From a virus: 46,722 nt of DNA. The DNA lies in the IMG/VR virus record IMGVR_UViG_3300023082_000254, positions 1-46,722 of that record. One strand, written 5' to 3'. The notes below the pieces were generated by a model, which saw only the letters and a program-made list of their open reading frames with translations, was not told where the DNA came from and searched no databases. Each line of letters starts with the position of its first letter. The first letter of the stretch is position 1. Shown here piece after piece: positions 37,920 to 46,447 of this stretch. Made by a program: the position numbers and the translations under genes.

Positions 37920-38250
37920 GGTATTCGATTTTCCCGTTGATGCAGGGACGAACGGCGCAAAGACGTTCGCCGTGCTCGAGGCGGGCTACGGCGACGGCTA
38001 CACCCAGCGCGTGCAGGACGGGATCAACAACGCCAGCCGTAAGTGGAATATCACCATGGCCGACAAGTACGCGTACGAGCTCGACCCGCCCAAGGCATTC
38101 CTCGATGCGCGGGCGGGCGCGGCTTCGTTCCTGTGGACCCCGCCCAATGGTGTGCAGGGCTACTTCATCTGCAAGAGCTACACCGAGACGCCCGCCATTG
38201 CGGGGTTGTCTACGCTCACAGCCGTCTTCGAAGAGAGCTTCGTGCCATGA
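37912..38250 (+). CDS. Minor tail protein M
   Basis: A 112-residue distal tail protein like lambda gpM: EVFDFPVDAGTN, VLEAGYGDGYTQRVQDGINN in part, WNITMADKY and FLWTPPNGVQGYF. It starts at GTG with GGAGG five bases upstream and overlaps the tape-measure stop by eight bases. Confidence 0.9.
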   Translation: MAEVFDFPVDAGTNGAKTFAVLEAGYGDGYTQRVQDGINNASRKWNITMADKYAYELDPPKAFLDARAGAASFLWTPPNGVQGYFICKSYTETPAIAGLSTLTAVFEESFVP

Positions 38251-38954
38251 CGTTGTTTCAGGACATTCAGACCCTGGAACCCGGGGCTTGGGTTCAGCTA
38301 TTCGCGCTGGATGCGCGAGCGATAACCGGCGGCGGCGCGGGAGACATCCTTCGATTCCACGGTTACACGCAGGTCGGCCCGATTTACTGGCAGGGCATCA
38401 CATACGACCCGTGGCCCATCGAAGCGGCCGGCTTCATGCTCGACCCGGAACAGCCGCCGGTGCCTACGCTCTCGGTGGGAAACGTCGATGGCCGCATCAG
38501 CGCCCTTTGTCGGGCCTATCAGGATCTCGTAGGCGCCAAGCTCACGCGCCTGCGGACCCTGGGCAAATACCTTGACGTCGAGAACTTCGGCGGGGTGAAT
38601 CCGACGGCCAATCCGGAGCAGCAGGTCCCTCCGGAAATATGGGAGCTCGAGCGGCGGTCCGGCGAGGACAACACGCAGGTCACGTGGGAGCTCTCCAGCC
38701 CAATGGACTTCGGCGGCGCTCAGCTCCCCGCCGGTCAGATCATCGCCAATGTCTGCCGGTGGCTCACACGAGGCGGTTACCGAGGGCCGTATTGCGGCTA
38801 CACGGGCCCCGCCGTCGCGAAAGCGGATGACACCCCGACTGACGATCCCGAGCAGGACGCATGCGGTGGCCGTCTCACATCGTGCCGCTTGCGCATCTGG
38901 CCTACGGGCGAATTGTCGTACGGATCCTATCCTGCAGCGCAGCTGATCAAATGA
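38247..38954 (+). CDS. Minor tail protein L (Fe-S type)
   Basis: A 235-residue distal tail protein like lambda gpL. The C-terminal domain has four Cys (Cys170, Cys183, Cys206, Cys213; VCRW, PYCGY, DACGG, TSCRL) in the arrangement that binds an iron-sulphur cluster in lambda L. N-terminal part: LFQDIQTLEPGAWVQLF, TLSVGNVDGRISAL. ATGA overlaps on both sides. Confidence 0.92.
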   Translation: MTLFQDIQTLEPGAWVQLFALDARAITGGGAGDILRFHGYTQVGPIYWQGITYDPWPIEAAGFMLDPEQPPVPTLSVGNVDGRISALCRAYQDLVGAKLTRLRTLGKYLDVENFGGVNPTANPEQQVPPEIWELERRSGEDNTQVTWELSSPMDFGGAQLPAGQIIANVCRWLTRGGYRGPYCGYTGPAVAKADDTPTDDPEQDACGGRLTSCRLRIWPTGELSYGSYPAAQLIK

Positions 38955-39703
38955 CCCCAGAAACGCAAGCCGACCTGCATGCCCATGCGCTGCAGGAGTA
39001 CCCGCGCGAATGCTGCGGCCTTGTCATCGTCCGGAAGGGGCGAGAGCGATATGTGCCCTGTCGGAACGTGGCGACCACGCCCGACGAGCACTTCATTCTT
39101 TCGCCCGAGGACTACGCAGCAGCTGACGACGAGGGCGAGGTCACAGCCATTGCTCACTCTCACCCTGACGTGCCGGCACGGCCCTCGCAGGCAGACCGTG
39201 TGGGTTGCGAAGCCTCCGAGCTACCCTGGGTGATCGTCAGCGTCATGCAGGGAGAGGATGGTCCCGTTATCGCGGACACGCAGGTCATCGCCCCCGAGGG
39301 CTTCAAAGCTCCGTTGGTAGGGCGCGAGTGGGCGCACGGCGTGCTGGACTGCTGGGCGCTGTGCCGCGACTGGTACGCCGAGGAGCGCGGCGCTGTGCTG
39401 CCCGATCCCGTTCGGCAGGACGGCTGGTGGGACGACGGGCAGAGCGACCTGTACGGCGATGAAGCCATGGGCGCTGCCGGGTTCAGCAAGATCAGCCCGG
39501 CCGACCTGCAGAAGGGCGACCTGATCCTCATGCAGATACGTGCGAAGAACCTGGTGCCGAACCACGCGGCGATCTATCTCGGCGACGGGCTGATCCTTCA
39601 GCACCTGCACGGGCGCCTGAGCTCGCGCGACGTCTACGGCGGTTACTGGCAGGAGGTGACTCGCTCGGTGTGGCGACTTTCAACCCGGAGTACAGAATCA
39701 TGA
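38951..39703 (+). CDS. Tail protein K: JAMM protease plus NlpC/P60 domain
   Basis: A 250-residue two-domain protein as in lambda K. The N-terminal JAMM/MPN site is Glu20 (YPRECCG) with His69-Ser-His71 and Asp82 (HSHPDV, SQAD). The C-terminal NlpC/P60 site has Cys134 (LDCWALC) and His in PNHAAIYL (about 214). It probably trims tail proteins and/or cuts peptidoglycan during tail-tip assembly or entry. Confidence 0.93.
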   Translation: MTPETQADLHAHALQEYPRECCGLVIVRKGRERYVPCRNVATTPDEHFILSPEDYAAADDEGEVTAIAHSHPDVPARPSQADRVGCEASELPWVIVSVMQGEDGPVIADTQVIAPEGFKAPLVGREWAHGVLDCWALCRDWYAEERGAVLPDPVRQDGWWDDGQSDLYGDEAMGAAGFSKISPADLQKGDLILMQIRAKNLVPNHAAIYLGDGLILQHLHGRLSSRDVYGGYWQEVTRSVWRLSTRSTES

Positions 39704-40353
39704 CGGCGACCACCATTCGACTGACCGGCCAGCTTGGCAAGCGCTTCGGGCGCGAGTTTCGCCTTCACCTTGACACGAAGACGCCCGCCGAAGCTTCGCG
39801 CGCGCTGTGCGCGATGGTTGAAGGTTTCCAGCAATTCCTGGTGGCGGCGTCTGAACGAGGCATCGAGTTCGCCGTGTTTCGCGGCAGAGGCGCCTCTCGC
39901 GAGAACATCGGGTTTGACCAGCTGAAAGAGCCTGGCGGTGACATGATCACGTTCGCCCCGGTCCATGCTGGCGCGAAGAATGGCGGCATCCTCACCACGG
40001 TCATGGGCGCTGCGCTCGTCGTCGTCGGCCTCGCCATCTCGGGCTGGTCGTTCGGGACGCTCTCGCCGCTCGGTGCGGCACTCGCCTCGACCGGTATCGC
40101 CATGGTCGCCGGCGGCATCGTGCAGCTGCTCAGCCCCCAGCCGAAGCTCAACAAGTCCGCCGATTCATCTGACAACCAGGCCAGCTATGTCTTCAACGGC
40201 CCGGTGAACACGACCGCGCAGGGCGGCCCGGTGCCGGTCCTGTACGGCGGCCCGATGGAGATCGGGAGCGCCGTCATCTCTGCCGGCATCGAAGCCGTGG
40301 ATTACAGCTCTCGCCAGTCGAATGTCGACGTGGGCACCGTGCTCACCGCATGA
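39700..40353 (+). CDS. Tail assembly protein I
   Basis: A 217-residue protein like lambda I. An N-terminal ubiquitin-like part (TIRLTGQLGKRFGREF, TPAEASRALCAMVEGF) is followed by a hydrophobic Gly-rich segment (about 98-148, TVMGAALVVVGLAISGWSF in part, LASTGIAMVAGGIVQLL) and a beta end (YVFNGPVNTTAQGGPVPVLYG in part). It acts in tail-tip assembly and may leave before completion. ATGA overlap with K. Confidence 0.9.
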   Translation: MTATTIRLTGQLGKRFGREFRLHLDTKTPAEASRALCAMVEGFQQFLVAASERGIEFAVFRGRGASRENIGFDQLKEPGGDMITFAPVHAGAKNGGILTTVMGAALVVVGLAISGWSFGTLSPLGAALASTGIAMVAGGIVQLLSPQPKLNKSADSSDNQASYVFNGPVNTTAQGGPVPVLYGGPMEIGSAVISAGIEAVDYSSRQSNVDVGTVLTA

Positions 40354-40364
40354 CGTAAGCGTTC

Positions 40365-40384
40365 AACGATCCCGACGGATCGTT
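40365..40384 (+). other. Hairpin between I and J
   Basis: Perfect 8-bp stem AACGATCC, loop CGAC, stem GGATCGTT; no T-run. Lies just upstream of the terminator at 40405. Confidence 0.6.
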
Positions 40385-40404
40385 TCACTACCCGATCGCC
40401 TCTA

Positions 40405-40429
40405 GGCCCGCCATGTGCGGGCCTTTTTT
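40405..40429 (+). terminator. Terminator inside the tail operon, before J
   Basis: Stem GGCCCGC, loop CATGT, stem GCGGGCC, six T. It lies 12 bases before the J start. Only antiterminated late transcripts should pass, so it may limit J expression or guard against early read-through. Confidence 0.88.
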
Positions 40430-40440
40430 ATGGGAACACC

Positions 40441-41844
40441 ATGGGCCTTGAACCACGTATCGCTGGTGCCAAAGCAGGCGCCGGCGCGCACACGCCTGTC
40501 GAAGCACCCGACACCCTGCGCTCGATCTCGTACTTTCAGGTGGAAGACCTGCTGTCCGAGGGCGAGATAAGCGGCCTGGTCAACGGCCTGCAGTCGGTCA
40601 AGCTGGACGGCACGCCGGTAGCCAATGCCGACGGCTCGCTGAACTTCACGGGTGTGTCGGTACAGATGCGGACCGGCACGCAGGATCAGGCCTCGATCCC
40701 GGGCTACGGCCAGGTCAAGAACGAAATCTCCATCGCGACGGAGCTGAAATCCGACGCCCCGTGGGTGCGGCAGCTCGCCAATACGGAGCTCTCGGCCTTT
40801 TCCGTGACACTCCAGGTGGATGCGCTTCAGAAGAGCGACACCAAGAACGGCGACATCAACGGCTACCTGATCCAGTTCGCTATCGACGTGTCGACAGACG
40901 GCGGTGCCTACGACACGGTCGTGAACAGCGCCTTCAACGGCAAGTCCACGGGCGCCTACCAGCGCACCATTCGCATCGATCTGCCGAAGGCCTCGACCGG
41001 CTGGAACGTGCGCGTGCGCCGGCTGACTGCCAACGCCAACAGCGCCACGGTGGCCGACACCACGCGCGTCGTCTCGATGACCGAGATCATCGACGCGAAG
41101 CTGCGCTACCCGAACAGCGCCTACGTCGCGATCAGTGGCGACGCGTCGCAGTTCTCGAACGTGCCGGCACGATCCTACGTCTGCAAGGGCCGACTGATCC
41201 GCGTGCCCTCGAACTACGATCCGACGACCCGGGCCTATAACGGGGTCTGGGACGGTTCGTTCCAGGTAACGTGGACGAACAACCCGGCGTGGATCCTTTA
41301 CGACATCTGCACCAACGACCGATTCGGCCTGGGCGATCGCTTCGACCCCGCGCTGATGGACAAGTGGGAGCTGTACCGCATCGCGCAGTACTGCGACCAG
41401 CTGGTCGACGACGAAAGGGTGGGCAGGAGCCGCGCTTCACCTGCACGGTGTACCTGCAGAGCCAGTCGGATGCCTTTCGCCTTGTCGGTGACCTCGCCTC
41501 GGTCTTCCGCGGCGTCTCCTACTGGATGGGTGGTTCGATCACGACCGTGGCGGACATGCCGCAGGATCCGGTTTATACGTTCAACGCGTCGAACGTCATC
41601 GGCGGCAAGTTCACGTACCAGTCGAGCGCGCGGAAGACCCGCTACACCACGGCCCTCGTCACCTACAACGACCCGGCCAACAGCTACAAGCAGGCCGTCG
41701 AGTACGTGCAGGACACGGCAGGCGTCGCGCGCTACGGGTTGCAGCCCACGAGCTTCGTGGCCTTCGGCGCGACCAGTCAGGGGCAGGCGCACCGCGCTGG
41801 CCTCTGGGCCATCACGAGCAGCCAGGTCGAAACCGACTCCGTGA
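40441..41844 (+). CDS. Tail-tip protein J, N-terminal part (frameshifted)
   Basis: First part of the lambda J-type host-specificity protein at the tail tip. Natural sequence runs from the start (ISYFQVEDLLSEGEISGLVN in part) through the N-terminal ring domains to about residue 324 (AQYCDQLVDDE, near 41412). After that the frame turns into Arg/Ser/Pro-rich shadow sequence, while the -1 frame carries the expected continuation (GGQEPRFTCTVYLQSQSDAF in part). One missing base near 41410-41416 (CGACGAAAGGG, where relatives would suggest a Gly codon) explains it. This is a real mutation or a sequence error; no slippery heptamer is in register. Confidence 0.85.
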   Translation: MGLEPRIAGAKAGAGAHTPVEAPDTLRSISYFQVEDLLSEGEISGLVNGLQSVKLDGTPVANADGSLNFTGVSVQMRTGTQDQASIPGYGQVKNEISIATELKSDAPWVRQLANTELSAFSVTLQVDALQKSDTKNGDINGYLIQFAIDVSTDGGAYDTVVNSAFNGKSTGAYQRTIRIDLPKASTGWNVRVRRLTANANSATVADTTRVVSMTEIIDAKLRYPNSAYVAISGDASQFSNVPARSYVCKGRLIRVPSNYDPTTRAYNGVWDGSFQVTWTNNPAWILYDICTNDRFGLGDRFDPALMDKWELYRIAQYCDQLVDDERVGRSRASPARCTCRASRMPFALSVTSPRSSAASPTGWVVRSRPWRTCRRIRFIRSTRRTSSAASSRTSRARGRPATPRPSSPTTTRPTATSRPSSTCRTRQASRATGCSPRASWPSARPVRGRRTALASGPSRAARSKPTP

Positions 41845-44087
41845 GCTTCGCTGTGGGCCTCGAAGGTCTGAAGGCGGCACCGGGACAGATCATCACCGTG
41901 CAGGACCCTGCGCGCGCGGGCGCGAGGCAGGGCGGGCGTATCAGCTCGGCCACCGCCAGCGCCGTCACCGTAGACCGCGCTCCCGACGTCGTGAAGGTCG
42001 GCGACACCCTGACTGTGCTCGATTCGAGCGGCGTGTCGCAGACCCGCACCATTGCCGTAATCGACGGCCGCACGTTGACGGTAGGCCAAGCATTCACCGA
42101 TGCCCCGGTCGCCCAGTCCGTGTGGCATGTCGAAAGCCCGGAGCTGGCGACGCAGACGTTCAAGGTGCTCAACGTCAAGGAGGACGTGGGCAATGGAAAG
42201 ATCCAGTTCACCATCAACGCGCTCCAGCACAACGCGAGCAAGTTCGCCCACATCGACAGCGGCGCGCAGCTGCAGATTCCTCCTATCAGCCGCCTCCCAG
42301 TCGGCTCGCAGAAGCCCGCGACGAACGTGCGCATCACCAGCCACCAGGTGGTGGAGCAGGGCATCGCCAACAACGTGATGACCATCGCGTGGGATGCGCC
42401 GGCGGACGGCGCGGCGAACTACAAGGTGGAATGGCAGAAGGACAACGGCCAGTGGATTCAGGCCGGTACGGTATCCAGCACGTCCACGGACATCGTCGGC
42501 GTCTACACCGGAACCTACGTGGCGCGTATCACGGCGCTGAACAACGCAGGGTCGCCGTCCGTCGTGGCGCTCAGTCCGGCCACGGCGGTCACCGGCAAGA
42601 CGGGTGAGCCGCCGAAGCTCACAACCCTGACGGCCACCTCGCTGCCGTTCGGTATTTCGCTCGACTGGACGTTCCCGCCGAACACGTCGGACACGCAGCG
42701 CACCGAGCTGTGGGCCAGTACCAACGCAGTCCGCCCCGACGCCGACGGGACGATCGCCTACGAGATGGGTGGGTACGCCTACCCGACGAGCCACACGGAG
42801 CTGCACGGCCTGTCTGCGGGAGCCTCGCTGTTCTTCTGGGGCCGCATCGTCGACAAGGCCGGCAACATCGGCGGGTGGTATCCGGAGACGGGCGCCGTCA
42901 ACGGCCAGAGCATTTCGGACCCGAGCCTCCTGCAGGACTACTGGGCCGGGACAATCGGACGCTCTGCGCTCATGGCGGACCTGCTGGAGGATATCGACTC
43001 GGCGGCCGGCGTCGCCGGGCAGGTCCAGCAGCAGGCGCAGGACATTCTGAAGAACGCCCAGGACATCGCCGCCGAAGAACTGGCGCGCGCAAACGCCGAT
43101 AACTCGCTTGGCAGCCACATCACCAATGTGGAGAGCACGGCCAACGATGCGTCGACCAAGGTGGGGCAGCTCACCACGCGGACCACCGCAGCTGAAAGCA
43201 AAATCACAACGCTGCAGCAGACCACAGGCCAGCAGGCCACGCAGCTCACCCAGCTGAATACCACCGTGGGTCAGCACACGACGACGATCAGCGCCCTTTC
43301 GCAGACACAGCAGGACCAGGCCAATCAGCTGAACGAGCTGGAGGTGACCTCTGGATTGCCGGTGAAGGCGGGCGCCGACACCACAAAGGCCGGTGCGAAC
43401 ACGAGAAAGGCGGGCATCTACACCTACTCGGTCGCCCGAGTAGATGGCGACCTAGCCGAAGCGGTGAAGACTGAAACGCTCGCGGCCACCGTAGGCGTTA
43501 ATACCGCGACAATCCAGAATGTTTCGCAGGCGCAGGTCAGTGGCGACATGGCGCTGGCCAGTCGCATCGATACCGTGGCAGCGAGCCTTGCCGGTAACAC
43601 CGCCGCCGTTCAGGCCGTCGCAGATGCTCAGGTCAGCCTCAACGGAAGGGTGTCGTCGTCGTACGTGGTGAAGACACAGATTTCCGCCGGTGGCGTCCCT
43701 TACGCCGCTGGGTTTGCCGTGGGCGTGGACTACAGCGGCGGCACGGTCTCGTCGCAGTTCCTGGTGAATGCCTCGACATTCGCCATCATCGATGCGAGCG
43801 CGGCGGCGACGGTCAGCGTCTACCCCTTTGTCGTGCAGGGCGGGCAGACCTTCATCAACCAGGCGCTGATCGGCACGGGCTGGATCACCAACGCGATGAT
43901 CGGCAACAAGATCGCGTCCACCACGACGCGCCCGAGCGACGGACTGCCCCGATGGGAGTGGAACAAGGACGGTGGCAACGTCACTCGCGGTGACGAATTC
44001 ACGATGAGCCAGCACCCCGACTACGGCATTCACATGACGGCCGTGGCGACTGGCGTTCTTTTCATTGAGTTTGGGAAGCTGCCCTGA
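41415..44087 (+). CDS. Tail-tip protein J, C-terminal part (frameshifted)
   Basis: Continuation of J in the -1 frame, about 890 codons. It contains the phage-tail_3-like core (FRLVGDLASVFRGVSYWMGG in part, YQSSARKTRYTTALVTYNDP in part), fibronectin III-like beta modules (about 42300-42900), a long Ala/Gln/Thr-rich coiled coil (43000-43650, LGSHITNVESTAND, TTLQQTTGQQATQL), and a receptor-facing end with a DUF1983-like segment (SYVVKTQISAGGVPYAAGF in part). Joined to the N-terminal part it makes roughly 1215 residues, the usual J size. It ends one base inside the next gene. Confidence 0.85.
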   Translation, partial: KGGQEPRFTCTVYLQSQSDAFRLVGDLASVFRGVSYWMGGSITTVADMPQDPVYTFNASNVIGGKFTYQSSARKTRYTTALVTYNDPANSYKQAVEYVQDTAGVARYGLQPTSFVAFGATSQGQAHRAGLWAITSSQVETDSVSFAVGLEGLKAAPGQIITVQDPARAGARQGGRISSATASAVTVDRAPDVVKVGDTLTVLDSSGVSQTRTIAVIDGRTLTVGQAFTDAPVAQSVWHVESPELATQTFKVLNVKEDVGNGKIQFTINALQHNASKFAHIDSGAQLQIPPISRLPVGSQKPATNVRITSHQVVEQGIANNVMTIAWDAPADGAANYKVEWQKDNGQWIQAGTVSSTSTDIVGVYTGTYVARITALNNAGSPSVVALSPATAVTGKTGEPPKLTTLTATSLPFGISLDWTFPPNTSDTQRTELWASTNAVRPDADGTIAYEMGGYAYPTSHTELHGLSAGASLFFWGRIVDKAGNIGGWYPETGAVNGQSISDPSLLQDYWAGTIGRSALMADLLEDIDSAAGVAGQVQQQAQDILKNAQDIAAEELARANADNSLGSHITNVESTANDASTKVGQLTTRTTAAESKITTLQQTTGQQATQLTQLNTTVGQHTTTISALSQTQQDQANQLNELEVTSGLPVKAGADTTKAGANTRKAGIYTYSVARVDGDLAEAVKTETLAATVGVNTATIQNVSQAQVSGDMALASRIDTVAASLAGNTAAVQAVADAQVSLNGRVSSSYVVKTQISAGGVPYAAGFAVGVDYSGGTVSSQFLVNASTFAIIDASAAATVSVYPFVVQGGQTFINQALIGTGWITNAMIGNKIASTTTRPSDGLPRWEWNKDGGNVTRGDEFTMSQHPDYGIHMTAVATGVLFIEFGKLP

Positions 44088-44383
44088 TGACGGTAGGACT
44101 GCGATTGCGTGACCCGGTGACGGGTGCGATCCTGATCACGATCGATACCCACCTCACGAAGGTGCTCGGCTTCTTCAACACCGGCACGGCGGACGGATCG
44201 ATAGCGGCGGCCGAACTCGCGAACGGTACGCCCTTCTTCTCGACGCTTCCGGCCAACGGGATGACCGGCAAGGTGCTGCCGACCGTCGTTATCAACACTG
44301 CCGGGATCAGTTGGTCGTGGGCAAACAATCCGCCCGCGGCGAGTCGCGTCGCGGTTGATGTCACTTATGGGTTCTGGACCTGA
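44087..44383 (+). CDS. Tail-tip/fibre accessory protein, 98 aa
   Basis: A 98-residue beta-rich protein starting VGLRLRDPVTGAILITIDT in part. The same opening recurs twice in the next gene, so they share a module. It is probably part of the tail-fibre assembly near J. One-base overlaps (TGATG) on both sides. Confidence 0.7.
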   Translation: MTVGLRLRDPVTGAILITIDTHLTKVLGFFNTGTADGSIAAAELANGTPFFSTLPANGMTGKVLPTVVINTAGISWSWANNPPAASRVAVDVTYGFWT

Positions 44384-45081
44384 TGGCCGTCGGCGTACGC
44401 ATCCGCAACGGAAGTGGCGGCATCCAGATCGACGAGACGTACAAGAACCTGGCACTGCGGGCGAAGGGTACGCTCGTGCCCGCCACGTCCTGGAACGGCG
44501 GGAAGTGGCGGCTGGGCTCGATCACCGTCACCGGGAACTCGCCCGTGCTGGCGTGGCGGTCGGCAAGCCCTGTCGCCATGACGTCATCCAGCCGGTCCGG
44601 CTCGTCAGTGACATACAACTTCATCATGGCTGCTACCGACGGGTCCATCGACTGGTTCCTTTTCGACGAGCCGGTATATGGCTCGGCGCAGGGCTCGGTC
44701 GGGTTGCGGATCCGCAACCCGACCACGGGTGTTGTGGTGTTCGATTCGCGCATGAAGTACATGCGGATCGTCGGCGCCGTCAGCGGTGACTTCAGTTCGC
44801 TCAACCCGCCGGCGAATGGATCCTATGCCGGTAGCCCGGCCATCGTGACCGGCAACTCTCCGTACAACTACATCGTCCAGACCATCGGCGCCCCCGGCGG
44901 TGCGCCGCCCTATCCGTGGATGGAGCTGATCATGTTCCCGATGGCCTCGATCAGTGGCGGGCAAGTCACATGGGTCCGGAAAGACAGCGACGCCATCAGC
45001 CATCAGGCCAACGAGACCGTGCTCAGCAGCGGCTCGCAGTACGCATACAACTACCTCGTCATCGACGTGGCGAATTTCTGA
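44383..45081 (+). CDS. Tail-fibre accessory protein with duplicated module, 232 aa
   Basis: A 232-residue beta-rich protein made of two similar halves: VGVRIRNGSGGIQIDETYKN at the start and VGLRIRNPTTGVVVFDSRMK at about residue 106, each followed by a beta domain containing VTGNSP. This resembles DUF6453-type fibre proteins that follow J in siphophages. It may sit on the tail tip and contact the host surface. Confidence 0.72.
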   Translation: MAVGVRIRNGSGGIQIDETYKNLALRAKGTLVPATSWNGGKWRLGSITVTGNSPVLAWRSASPVAMTSSSRSGSSVTYNFIMAATDGSIDWFLFDEPVYGSAQGSVGLRIRNPTTGVVVFDSRMKYMRIVGAVSGDFSSLNPPANGSYAGSPAIVTGNSPYNYIVQTIGAPGGAPPYPWMELIMFPMASISGGQVTWVRKDSDAISHQANETVLSSGSQYAYNYLVIDVANF

Positions 45082-45088
45082 GGAACCT

Positions 45089-45868
45089 ATGGCACAGCAG
45101 GCAGTTAATTTCGACCCGTCAGTGGGCGATGACACCAGTGCAGCTCTTCGAAAGCACGACAACAACATTGCAGATATTCTGGCGCAGATAGCAAGGGTTG
45201 GCGGTGTTTTCCCCATCACTTACATCTCGGGACTGATGTTCGCGCGCGCGAGCAATACCACCGTTGCTGTGTATGCCGGGGCCGCTTGGGTGCCTGGGCT
45301 TGGGAAACTGGTCGAGGTGCAGGGAACCGTCGTGACGCCAGCCGCCACGCTCGCGGCCAGCGCCATGTATCACCTCTACCTCACCCAGTTGAACGGTGTC
45401 GCATCGGTTGAGCTGAGCGGGACTCCGCCCGCGGCCTATGTCGGCTTTTCCTACACGAAGTCGGGGGATAGCACTCGACGCTATGTCGGCTCCATGGTGA
45501 CCGACGCGTCCGGTGCCTTGATCGACTGCTGGTGCCCTCGGCCAGGCGTACTCCGTTATATCTCGACAATCGGCAACATGAGACCCGTGAGCAACGGCCT
45601 GGCGACCACAGCGGCTGCGGTGAGCATCAGCAACCTGGTTCCGGTAACGGCGCGCGGCCTCGCGCTGCAGGTGTACAACGGCGGCAGTCCTGCCACGGGC
45701 TTTGTAGGTATCGCAGCCAACACGCAGCTCATCAACATCCAGCCCGGGACAAAAGTGATCATAGACGACCTACCCGTCACGTCGCCGGCCTTCACGTACA
45801 ACATGTCGGGTGCAACCAACACCGCAGGTCTCTACGTCGACCTGCTCGGCTATAGCTTTGAGAGGTGA
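45089..45868 (+). CDS. Tail fibre-like protein, 259 aa
   Basis: A 259-residue protein. A short N-terminal helix (TSAALRKHDNNIADILAQIA) probably attaches it, and the rest is beta-rich with Gly/Ala (TVAVYAGAAWVPGLGK; LSGTPPAAYVGFSYTKSGD in part), as in small fibres or side proteins. GAGG lies six bases before the ATG at 45089; the longer upstream frame is the shadow of the previous gene. Confidence 0.72.
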   Translation: MAQQAVNFDPSVGDDTSAALRKHDNNIADILAQIARVGGVFPITYISGLMFARASNTTVAVYAGAAWVPGLGKLVEVQGTVVTPAATLAASAMYHLYLTQLNGVASVELSGTPPAAYVGFSYTKSGDSTRRYVGSMVTDASGALIDCWCPRPGVLRYISTIGNMRPVSNGLATTAAAVSISNLVPVTARGLALQVYNGGSPATGFVGIAANTQLINIQPGTKVIIDDLPVTSPAFTYNMSGATNTAGLYVDLLGYSFER

Positions 45869-45869
45869 T

Positions 45870-46319
45870 ATGAACGGCTACGCATGCATCGAGAGCAATG
45901 GGATCGTGGTTTCGTACCGGATGGTGGACGACGAGGCCCAGCTGGAGCCGAACGAGGTCTTTCGGCAGACCCTGCCTGAGCCGCCGCCGCCATCGTTCGC
46001 GGACTATGTGGCGCGGTACACGCCCCTTCTTCAGGACTGGCTGGAATCCGTGGCTCGGTCCAATGCCTATGACTCCGTGCTGTCGTGCGTTTCGTACAAG
46101 GATTCCGGGGTAGCCCAGTTCGCCGGCGATGCCGTGGCGATGATCGCCTGGCGCGATGCGCTGTGGAAGTGGGCTTCAGAATGGCAGGCCGGATTCAACG
46201 GCCAGCTTCCAGAAAAGCTGCCGACCCTCGAGGAGCTGAAGGCGATGGCTCCGCAACCAGCAGATTCTGGCTGGGTGGTGCACGACCAAGCCAAAGTCAT
46301 CGAGGCGCGCACGTCCTGA
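45870..46319 (+). CDS. Tail-fibre assembly-type protein, 149 aa
   Basis: A 149-residue protein: N-terminal GIVVSYRMVDDEAQL, a Pro-rich hinge (LPEPPPPS), then a helical part (YDSVLSCVSYKDSGVAQFAG in part; MIAWRDALWKWASEW) that resembles the C-terminal helices of fibre assembly chaperones (DUF4376-like). Last late gene. GAGG precedes the ATG. Confidence 0.7.
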   Translation: MNGYACIESNGIVVSYRMVDDEAQLEPNEVFRQTLPEPPPPSFADYVARYTPLLQDWLESVARSNAYDSVLSCVSYKDSGVAQFAGDAVAMIAWRDALWKWASEWQAGFNGQLPEKLPTLEELKAMAPQPADSGWVVHDQAKVIEARTS

Positions 46320-46420
46320 GACTGCGGTTCCTTATTCTTGGCGGATGGCCGTCGTCTGGACAACCCCAAGCCTTCCCGGTGCTCCACAGTTTGCCCTGCA
46401 GGCTCGGCCCGATGGTATGG

Positions 46421-46447
46421 AGGGCGCGCGCCTGATTTCCGCGCCCT
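46421..46447. terminator. Hairpin between convergent genes at the right end
   Basis: Stem AGGGCGCG, 11-base loop, stem CGCGCCCT, without a clear T-run. It separates the end of the late operon from the minus-strand gene at 46447 and may stop both transcripts. Confidence 0.45.

Noticed and set aside
41405-41425. Programmed frameshift within J
   Set aside because: No X XXY YYZ heptamer in the zero frame, and J proteins are not known to need one; a base loss is simpler.
41298-43277. Minus-strand ORF of 659 codons opposite J
   Set aside because: Arg/Val-rich antisense shadow of J; GC-rich third positions produce few stops on that strand.
46320-46446. Attachment site at the right end
   Set aside because: No repeat of the bases beside the integrase end was seen; the att core probably lies outside the window.
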